64,000 nucleotides of DNA, taken from contig OX457047.1 of the NCBI GenBank assembly GCA_949752735.1, forward strand, positions 39,584,995 through 39,648,994, written 5' to 3'. The translations under genes were made by a program, and so were the position numbers. Source of the stretch: Lumbricus terrestris (Eukaryota; Annelida; Clitellata; Crassiclitellata; Lumbricidae). This document shows positions 39,279-49,900 of the stretch, one piece after another; the first letter of the stretch is position 1, and each line of letters opens with the position of its first letter. The notes beneath the pieces are model-generated. The model saw nothing but the letters and a program-made list of their open reading frames with translations. It did no database searches and was not told the origin of the DNA.

Positions 39279-39629
39279 GGCCCTTCAAGATTTCCGCTCA
39301 GAGACACTCCCTACTACAGCGCAGGCAACCGGGCACTAAATCGGAGTTTCATGTCGAAGTGCATGAGGAATTGCGAGTGAAGGACTTGCTCAGGATCCCT
39401 ACCAGGGCTTTTTTAACGTGCAGTTGTACACAAAATGTGCAATTCGAAGTGGATTTGTGCAGTTGTAGAAGCAGTTCTGTGCAGTTAAAAATAGTTGAAA
39501 ACAGTTAATTGTCCTCCGATTAGAAGTAATTTACCATATGGAGGATGGGAAAGAAAAGATGCAGTTGTGCAGTTCTAAAAATTCCTTAAAACCGCCCTGG
39601 TCCCTACGTAGTGACTTGAGGTGGATCCA
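39279..39629 (-). mobile_element. tRNA-derived SINE (family 1), split by a MITE
   Basis: The SINE body runs from GGGCCCTTCAAGATTTCCGC (39284) to ATCCCTAC (39402) and resumes with CGTAGTGACTTGAGGTGGAT at 39606. The intervening 197 bp are a separate element. The head beyond 39629 is lost. Confidence 0.8.
39403..39599. mobile_element. Short hAT-like MITE inside a SINE, 197 bp
   Basis: Ends CAGGGCTTTTTTAA and (inverted) CAGGGCGGTTTTAAG. Flanking octamers ATCCCTAC (39395-39402) and GTCCCTAC (39600-39607) match at seven of eight. Other SINE copies show the uninterrupted GGTCCCTACGTGGCGACTTG, which defines the empty site. The interior repeats GTGCAGTT. Confidence 0.85.
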
Positions 39630-40041
39630 ATGGTATTATTGTACAAATATAGTGTGGCAATACTTATCCAATATGCCATAAGAAGTGCCCTGGCGGCACT
39701 GCAGTAATTTTGCATGATAACACTATACAAGTAGGCCTGTACAGACTCGAGGTACAAAAATTGTATAGTAGGCATGTACGAAATTCTTAAAATATTTATA
39801 AATGAATATGCGTTATAGTGAATTAAATGCAGTTTTCATGTTTTTACAGCAGAAACTTTATCAAGGTCACGTTTCATCGCCAATTCGGTTGGGAATTTAT
39901 CAATTTAAATTCGCAGATGGTCTTTATAAACAGACAACATCAATATCAATTATAGAAATATAGAAATAGAAATATTTGCTATATAAATATTCGCTATAGA
40001 AATATTTGTAACATGACTTAATGGCGTCCAAAGCGTTTTCC

Positions 40042-40055
40042 GTTTCCGTAGCAAC
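40042..40055. promoter_or_regulatory. Candidate RFX X-box of IFT70
   Basis: GTTTCCGTAGCAAC lies 150 bp upstream of the IFT70 ATG. Its reverse complement GTTGCTACGGAAAC matches the published X-box consensus GTTGCCATGGNAAC at all but two specified positions. RFX factors drive ciliary genes, including IFT genes, through this imperfect palindrome at about this distance. The site is seen in the sequence; binding is inferred. Confidence 0.72.
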
Positions 40056-40204
40056 TCGTGGTGGTCGTCTTGTAAATAAAATGACGCGGGAAGTTGTGAA
40101 TTTAAATGTAAAATGAATTAAAGTGATAATTTAAAACGCGGTTCTTAATTCTTCTATTATTGGGCTAGGTTGATTACGTTTACTGTATTACAATACCGGT
40201 TGCA

Positions 40205-43200
40205 ATGATTCAGATGAAAGACGGGGAGGTGACGTCAAAAATATACGGCTTGGTGAGTTTTTAAGACTATTATTAGTGTAGGCCTACATACCCAATTTAT
40301 GGAATTGACCAGGAAGGAAGACATTTTTGTGCCCTGGTCACGGAAAATTATTCAAAACTTCGTGTAATTATTTATCAAGTATCTGATTTACTGATTTCGG
40401 TTAGGTATGGTGCGCTTAATTGTTAATAAGACAATTTTTCGTCGCCTTGCAGCCGAAAGGTTGCAGGTTCGAATTCACCCTACGTCGCCGCGCAGGCATC
40501 TTGGGCAAGTCATTCACCCGCAATTGCTCAGCGCTTTGGCGTGATGCCGCGTGAAACTCCGATGCAGTGTCCACTCTGTAGTCGGGAGCGCCTCTGAGCA
40601 AGGCCGTAGCCAGGATTTGATTTCGGGGGGTGTTTCACTCACCAATTTTCCCTTCCCCAAAAAATTGATGACCTTTTTTTATTTTGGGGGGTGTTTTCAT
40701 GGTTTTATTTCATGGTTTTTACATCATGTGCTCGTAAATGTATTATATTATTTTTCACATTTTCCATTTCGGGGGGTGTTCAAACACCCAAAACACCCCC
40801 CTAGCTACGGCCTTGCCTCTGAGTAGTGAGCTTGAAGGGACAGTGGAGAGTACCATGTACGTAAGCCTGCATCTAAGTAGTAAAAAGCATCCAGTCTCTC
40901 CGAGGGGAAGCCAGAGGGGATAAATTCCTTGAGATATGGCGATTTTTAGATTTATGGTTTATGGCTGCTTGAATATAGCGTACTGGCATCTAACCTTCAA
41001 ATTAACCAAATTTCTATAATATTATAACATTACGATAACCATAAGCAGAAATGTTAATTTTTGGCTTTATCGATAGTTTTTGTGCATCTTATTGCTTGAC
41101 ATGTCTTTTCAGAGTATTTGAAACTGTTCAGATTAATTCTTTTAAAACATTTTTGCTTTAATTTTTAATTTTCCAGATTAGGAATCGCTGCTATGCAGAA
41201 ACGGTTGAGCTTCTTAATGGTGTGTTAGATGACTACAGAAAGGTATCTTCGTAGAATTACATTTTATTATTACTGACTGATGCATAGTTGCATACACACT
41301 CACGCACACACACACACAAACATACACATGCGTTAAACTTAGATGTGACCATATAGCTTGGCAAGTGATGGGGGGGAATAAATATCTGGTAAATAATTTG
41401 AGAACAAGGAAAAAAATGTTTAGAAAATATTGTTGCACCTGGACAAAGGTTATTATTGAGGGGAGTACCTGTGTTAATTAGATGATTCTTGACAGAAAAA
41501 ACAACAGAAGAATTTGCTTTAGCCATGACATGGGTGCTCTACACTATAGGATAGCCCTTGGTTGTTTTAGTAGCCTTTGTGAGTAGGGCAACTCTGCTGT
41601 ACTAAAGCTCAAGTAACTTGTGGACGGTATTCTGTGCATTAGTTTTAAAAATAACAGTAGTAATTGAAAGATGCTGGAATTTCCAGCAGCAATGATTATT
41701 CTGTATTGTTTACATAGACCCGACCGATGTTGTCTCTGCTGGGCTTCTGCTACTATCAGCTGCAGGACTTTGTCAATGCAGCCGACTGCTATGAAGAACT
41801 TGTGTCCCTGTACCCGGATGTTGAGCAGTATAGACTCTACTTCGCTCAGTCGCTCTACAAGGCCAATCTGTTCGAAGAAGCCATGAAAATCTCGTGCCAG
41901 GTCGACAGCCCGGATCTCGCCTATCAGGTGTGAAATCAACTGGTAAAAAATATTCTAATTACACCACAGCACAGAAAAGAACAATGACAACATTGGAGAA
42001 AAATTCAGTTCTGTCCAATAAAGATTTGTATACATGTGAATTTTGCTTGTTTCTGACCAACAGTGGAATTTTTAAAGGGATTTCTGTTGATTATGAAGAT
42101 TTAATCTGGGGTTTTTAAAAATGTTTTTGCGATAAAGGCTCCATATTATGAACAGCCGAAAATTTCTTCAGCTCTGTGAATCATCCTTTTATCCTTTTAA
42201 AAATTAACACATATGTGTCATTGATGTGACTTTTCAGGTCATACAGTTGCAGGCTGCGATCAAACATGGACAGGATGACCTCAGTGGGGCAAAGGTCAGC
42301 ATTTATAAATCGGCAAAGGAACAAACCCAGGTGGTGGTGATCCAAAGCTTGTAGAGAGTAGAAGGGCGTCTTTAATCGTCTAGGTTACGACACATAGCAC
42401 ATGTAATTAAACAGTAGACGAACCAGTTTTGGTGTCAGCTTCAGCGTCTTTCCATTTTAAATCATGAAAAAGTGTTTGAATTTTTGTGTATACATTGTCT
42501 AAAATTTAAGATTAATGGAATAATTTTCTTGCAAATCCAGGAAACATAGACTTTACGTCTATGATTATTTTCCTGGTGGATAGCGAAGAGTATTTAATTG
42601 CATTTACCTAACCTTTTTATGGTTGCTATACATGTAGAAATTGTATGCTCATTAAATTAAAACGCTTATTATTAACTGAGATTACATAATTTAGAATGGA
42701 AGCAGAAAATAACACAAGATCACTGTTAAAATTATTATATTGCAATAGATGAAAATTGAAAATAAACATGATTTGTTTAACATTATGTTTCAAGAATGAA
42801 TTTTCAAGGGGTTAATTCTACTTGAATTAAGGCAGCACTAGTGAGAAATTGTTCAATAGCATTTAAGAAAATTGTGTTTAATATTTAAAGTAGTAGATAA
42901 ATTTAAAAGATGAAATATGTTTTGTGTTTTAGTTTCTCCTGGATCAGTGTTCTGACAGTGATCCTGATATCAAAGTCAATCGCGGCTGTTTGCTGTTTAA
43001 GGCAAAATGATTCGCATTTCACTAAACTCAGTTTAAACATTGCAGCCTTTCACTCGAAATAAATTGTAATATTCATACATGCTGTATATTCAATGTTGAT
43101 AGTTTTGCATCATTAAGCTTTCCATTTCAAAAGGTTGTGAGTTCTATAATCTGACATTCATATGTAAAATACTTTATGCTCTGATTTCTCGTAGTAGCAT

Positions 43201-44579
43201 CATTACATAAGATAAGAATATTCTTTAATGTACCAATTGCTATTCGCATTTTCGTGTACAAAGTATAATAAACAAACGTACATCATTTCTATATCTGATC
43301 AATGTAAAAATGTTTTCAAAATGGCACAAAATCCTAAGTCCAAAATCCAATATAAATTTTTTAAACAAAATTATGTTCTTTTAATGACTAATAATTTTAG
43401 CTGCACTTTTGGTTTATATGGTATTACATTTAAATAATGCTGTGATGTAATTAGTGTAAAGCAATATGTAAAAAAGTGAATGTAATACAGAATGTAATTT
43501 TACATTAAGTTGAACTTGTAAAAATCCTGCAGTGCTTTAAAGTTTGGTCTTTTGCTACTCAAGACGATCATCTGAAAAACTATTCTTTATTATGATACGT
43601 CATATAGCGATAAAGATGCCTAATGCTACGAACACCAAACGACTGCTTGTAAGTAGTGCTGTGTTTTTCTGGGGGGGACTTCAACCCAGTTGTATTACAT
43701 GTAACTTTTCATGTATCGATTTGCATCAGACTTGTGCTCTAACTGCTCTTCCTTTGTTGAAATTTCCATTATCTTGAGTATGCTCTAACAATGACTGGGA
43801 AAAACAATGCAGCTCATCGCTAAAGTGTTAAAGTATTGGTAAACCAGAACAAAGTCCAGTTCAGCTTACAGTGTAATAATATTGATCATTTATATAGCAC
43901 CAGTTGTGTTTGCTGCTTTTGTTTCTACTGTTGTTGTCTCGATATACATCAGAGTACTTGTGCTCTTCCTTTGTTGAAATTCCCATTATCTTGAGAAATG
44001 CTCGTTTGATGCTTTACCAACGAGTATGCTCTAACAATGACTGGGAAAAACAATGCAGCTCACAATGACTGGGAAAACATAACAGCTCATCGCAAAAGTG
44101 CTAAAGTATTAACAAACCAGAACAAAGTCCAGTTCAACTTACAGTCTAATAATATTGATCATTTATATAGCACCAGTTGTGTTTTCTGCTGTTGTCTCTA
44201 CTGTTGCTGTTGCCATTGTCGATGCAGGAGGGCGAGTATGAGGAGGCGTTGGAGAGGTTTTGCTTGGCCGGTCAGCTGGGTGCTCGAAAGCCGCAGTTGA
44301 TCTACAACATGGCCGTCTGTCAGTACAAGATGAAGAACTACAGCGAAGTTTTCCGGCTCATTGCTGAGATTGTCAGAGATGGCGCCAAAGAGCATCCAGG
44401 TGAAAAAACAAGGCTTTTCGACTGTCACTTTGTTAGATGCGTTTCTAAATATATCGCAAACAGAATTTCATTGTAGTATGCACATTGTTCATTCTGGGCA
44501 CACTTGCATGTACACGGTATGGTTGCATTTTTTGCATATGCATCTATATATGCAGTATGTTATATATGTAACTATATTT

Positions 44580-44618
<39 letters not shown>

Positions 44619-44724
44619 CTGTGAGTGCAAGGACACACAGAAATACGAATCTAAGTGTGGTTATATGTTATATATATATATATGTACGATTGTACATAGT
44701 ATATATATTTAATATGTGTGTATG

Positions 44725-44757
<33 letters not shown>

Positions 44758-46867
44758 AAATGTATATAGAATATATGAATATGTGTCACGTATGCATTTG
44801 TGAATGCTCTACATTCATCATCAGTGTCTTCTCAAATGTTTTTGTTGTGTCATGTTGCACTTTAGAAATAAACTTATAAAAATTTAGTATAATGACAACT
44901 AGGGCCTACTACTAAGTACCAAATGTTGATACATTTAGGAGTGATTGTGTTCACGTTACAAATTTAATTAATAATAAAATTAAAACTAGTAATAAGAGTA
45001 TTGATACTGTCAAAATACTAAGCTGTCCTTCACCTCTTTTTTTCTTAGACTTGGAAGTTGGAGTTCGAGATGATAGAGCAGAGACGAAGAGCGTAGGAAA
45101 TTCAATGGATCTGCAGGAGTCCGCGTTGGTTGAGGCTTTCAACCTGAAAATGGCTTGTCACTTTACGAACAAACAAAGCAAGCATCTCATTATTACTGCG
45201 AGTTTCAAAACCTGGAGGCAATTTTGAGGATTTCACTGACAAAAATGATGATGGTAGTGATGTTGACGATGATGATGAGAATGGGGGTTGTAGGAGGATG
45301 GTTTGTAGGCAATGGTGATGATGGCGGTGTTGGTTGTGGTTAAAGTAGTGATGATAATGGTGATGATGATGATTATGATGATAGCGACAATGATGATGAC
45401 GAGGATGGCAGTGACAATGATGATGATGTTGATGATGATGCCGACGACGATGATGATGATGTGAACAGTGAGTGAAAACATAATGAACTCCTCCTCAATT
45501 TGAAACCTATCGGTTCAGTCCTTCAGGTTATTATGATCTTAGAAGCAGTCCACAAATATCCAAATGCATTTCTAATTGTCCTCGTAAGGAATGAATGAAT
45601 AAAAATAAGTGAATATAAAATGAATAACATTCTTAAGCTTGTCTTTCAGTTGATGAGAGTCGACTGGCGCTCATGCAAATGCCGTTTCGTTCTGAGAAAG
45701 ATCTGGATCCAGTGACTCTGCACAACCAAGCGCTTCTGAACGTTGAAGACAACCCAACGGAATGCGTTAAGAAGCTTCAGTTTCTTGTGCAACAAGAGTC
45801 TTGTCCCTCAGAAGCTTTTGCAAATCTTCTGCTTGTCTTTGTAAAGTACGAAGTGAGTGGATCGTTGTTTTGTGTTCGTCTCAATTCATTGCTGAGTTTT
45901 TCTTAGTTGCACCATTGTGGAAGAGAATGATTCTGAAATAATTCTGAATTTATTCTGAAATGATTCTGAAATGATTTTGAATTTATTCTGAAATGGTTTT
46001 GAATTTATTCTGAATATATTCTGAAATGAAAATGAAATTATTCTGAAATGAATCTGAAATAATTCTAAATTTATTCTGAAATTATTTCGAGTTTATTCAG
46101 TGATGATTAGGAAATTTATTCTGAATTTATTCTGAATATATTCTGAAATGATTATGAAATGAGTTTGAAATTATTCTGAAATGTTTCTCAATTTATTCTG
46201 AAATTATTATGACATGTTTCTGATATGATTCGGAAATTATTGTCAATTTATTCTGAACTTATTCTGACACGTCTCTGACATGTTTCTGAATTGATTCTGA
46301 ATTTATTCTGAAATTATTCTGACATGTTTCTGACATGTTTTTGAATTGATTCTGAATTTATTCTGAAATGATTCTGTGGAGAAGAAGCATGTCTTACAGC
46401 AGTGGAGAAATTCTTTCCAATATCACAGCATTAAAATTCTGTATCGTAGTCGCAGTGTTTTTCGTCATTTGCCCCTTGCAGAAACAAAACACATCTATAA
46501 CAATGATGATGATTATGATGATGATGATGATGATGATTATGATGATGAATATGAATGGCATAACAAAAAAGATAATTAGCCGGCATCTAGCCTACTACTA
46601 GAACCTCTGTTCTTTTTGTAGTACTATGACATGGCTGCTGACGTACTCGCGGAGAACACACACCTCGCCTACAAACTGAATACAGTGAGTTTTTAATTTT
46701 ATGTTTTCTGCTTCCTGCATGACCACAATGGTTTAGATCGAGATATGTTTCAACTTCAAAAGTATGAATATTAGATCGATCGCCACGTCCAAGGATTGAT
46801 AAATAAGTTGAAAGATGAGGCAGTGTGCATGTGTATATGCGTATGTGTGTGCGTGTATGTGTATGTA

Positions 46868-46904
<37 letters not shown>

Positions 46905-49900
46905 ATGTGTGTGTATGTGTGCGTGTGTATGTGTGTGTATGTGCGTGTGTGAATGTGTGTGTGTGTGTTCTTAAGACTATCCTATTTGACCAGGGTGGGA
47001 CTGGGAGCGCCTTTGAGTAGGCAATCTGAAGAGGTGCAATAGCAAATTTCTGTAATAAATGAAATAAATAAAAATAGCCAAATAATATATGCCTACACAA
47101 TAACATGCATAGGGCCTATACCTTATCTCTCTATTGCTGTTAAATAGAAGCCGTTAAACTCTGTTCTCGATGTATAAATGAGCACGTAAGGCACTGTACT
47201 ATGAACACTTAAAAACTGTTCTGTTTGGCCGTGGTGGAGTCGGGAGCGCCTCTGAGTAGTTTTCTTGAAGAGGCGCTATATAAATACTTGAATGAATGAA
47301 TGAATGAAATGTCTGATGTTGTTGTCGGTGTTCCTTTAGTTTCTCTACGACTTCCTGGACGCAGTGATCATCAGACAAACGTTGCCAGAAGAATCATTTC
47401 GGAAGCTGGATGCGATGATGGTGAAGCTAATAGAATCCCTGAACAATGGCTTAAAGCAGGTGAGACGTGAACAGAGCCATGAAAAGCCTTTGAAAATGTA
47501 AGAAATAATATTCAGTCGGTTAGGTTTGCAATTTGTGTTGTTAACAGCTCATCACAAAGCTGATTGTCATCTATTTAACTCAATGTGAAAGGTTTTCGAA
47601 CCCACGTTGTTTGTTTAATCTTCATTGGAAATCCTTCTGAACCTGCCAACGCCATCCGCTCCGTCTGTGTGGATGATGGAACATGCTAGACTAGAGGATT
47701 AAATAGAATATATGTAACATTAATTATACATGTGTGTAGGCATGCATAATTATATATGTGTTTATGTATATAAATATGCATATATCTGTATATAATATCC
47801 TTCAGGTTGAAATTGTGTATGTATGAATTTGTTTTGTATGGGTGCATCATGTATGCATAATCTTGCATTTTACATATATACAATTATACATACACTCTTA
47901 CACATGTAAGATTATATGTGGGACATACCGTAATTATAATCTGACATGTGTAAAAGTGTATGTATGTCAAATGTAAGTGTATGCATGCGCATGCATGAAT
48001 GCATGCATATGCATGTGTGTGTATGTGTGTGTAGTTGTGCTAATGTGAGATGCATATTCCAGTATGGTTGTTTGACAGGTGGAGTCAGGGAAAGGAGAAC
48101 TTGATGAGGAACTCACTCGGAAAGGACTACGCGATTACGAGGATGCATTAGCTAAGTACGCTGTGTGTGTGTGTGTGCGTGTGTGTATTTGCGATGGCGT
48201 GTGTAGGTGTGGGTATATGTAGATGTGTGAGTGTAATTTCAGCCGCACATTACGGCTGAATTACATTACGGTACATAGCCAAAACACGACAGATTAATGG
48301 TTGCATGTAGAGCAAACCTACAAACTTTAAATATGTGTAATGTATACGGTAATATTGTCTGTGATATTATAGAGGAGTAATCGTAATCTCGAGACTTCTA
48401 CAGCGCCCACAAAAGCCAAGTCGCGGGAACCAGCTTATTCACAGGCACTCAATCAAAACAAAATCGATAGGCAGCGGGTCAAGTCCGGAGAGTCAGGCAG
48501 GCAGATAGATGGACGGCTAAGGTGGGTGATGTTTAGAGTTGAATTGACGAGGGAAGTGAGGAGAAGAGGAAGAATCAGGATAGGATTTGTAAAAGGGCAA
48601 TGTTTTCAGTTTTGAGTGAAAGACCTGTGGGGAGATAGCGAGAGGTGGAGTTTTGGTGAGTTCGTATGATGGGTCGGAAGCGTGCTGGTGCTTGCGCAAG
48701 GAGGATGAAAGGAGACTGCTGGTGGCCGAAATGAGCTGGCTGCGAGGAATACTGGACAGAAGTAGAAGGGAAAGGATAAGAAATGAGAAGACCAGAGAGG
48801 AACTGAGAGCGGAGGAAACAATAGATGCTATATTCTACGAAGCTACTAACTAAGCTCACCATAATAAGCACTGCAGTACTTCGATGCAGTTTAGTGATTA
48901 GTGTTGACTTTCAGCATGATCGGTTTCAGTGGTTATCATCTGATTTGCACAGAATTATTAATTTGAGAGGCTGTCAGGGTTATCTAATGAACGCTGGACC
49001 TGCAATCTGGACTGCCAAGAACCATTGAGTCCACGTTCTACTCTAACCTCAAAACTGTTCCATTTAGCCATGGCTGGATCATGGAAAGGGAACAGTTCAT
49101 TACAAGTTTAGCTTTGTGGTGATATGTTTTTTGTCTTGATTTAGGTATACAGTCGTCTTGATGCAGCAGGCAAAGATCTATTGGGACCTGGAGAACTATG
49201 GAAAGGCGGAAAGACTCTTCCAGGTGTCTTACAGCCTGTGCTGTGATGAGGATGTCTGGAGGGCGAACCTTGGTCATGTTCTCTTCATGCAGGGAAACCG
49301 GTTTCAGGATGCCATCAACTTCTATGAAATCATCGTCAAGAAGCACTATGAGAACGTAAGTAAGACGTGTTCAGTTGTGTGTGTGTGTGTTTGCGTGTGT
49401 GTGTTTGTGTGTGTGTTTGTGTGTGTGTTTGTGTGAGTGTGTTTATTGCACAGTGTGTGTATACGTGCAAGTATGTATGTATGTATGTGTGTGTGTATGT
49501 ATGTATGTATGTATGTACATGCATGTATGTATGTATGTATGTATGTATGTATGTATGTATGTATGTATGTATGTATGTATGTATGTATGTATGTATGTAT
49601 GTATGTATGTATGTATGTATGTATGTATGTATGTATGTATGTATGTATGTATGTATGTATGTATGTATGTATGTATGTATGTATGTATGTATGTATGTAT
49701 GTATGATGCATGTATGTTGTATGTATTGCGTATGTGCAGGGTAGGCCAATAAAGTAACTCCTAAGGTTTTATGCCAATATCCTAGTCAAAAGTAAGACTT
49801 TTTAAATCAAGTTTTACAGGCTTAAAGGCAATTCATATTTAAGCACAACGTCAAAACAGCCAAATTTCATCAAAGATTTTCAAACAGAAGCAAAATTATA

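Larger units (their letters stand above)
37819..40041. other. PGAP1 3'UTR and spacer before IFT70
   Basis: Candidate AATAAA signals lie near 38420, 38830 and 39180. The rest is AT-rich, with AAT/ATT runs near 38260-38410, a family B copy at about 38680 and an interrupted SINE at 39279-39629. No coding exon seen. Confidence 0.65.

Noticed and set aside
49336..49752. 125-137 codon YIHT / MYVC frames on both strands
   Set aside because: Pure translation of (GTAT)n, open in every frame because a 4-bp unit without stops cycles through all frames.
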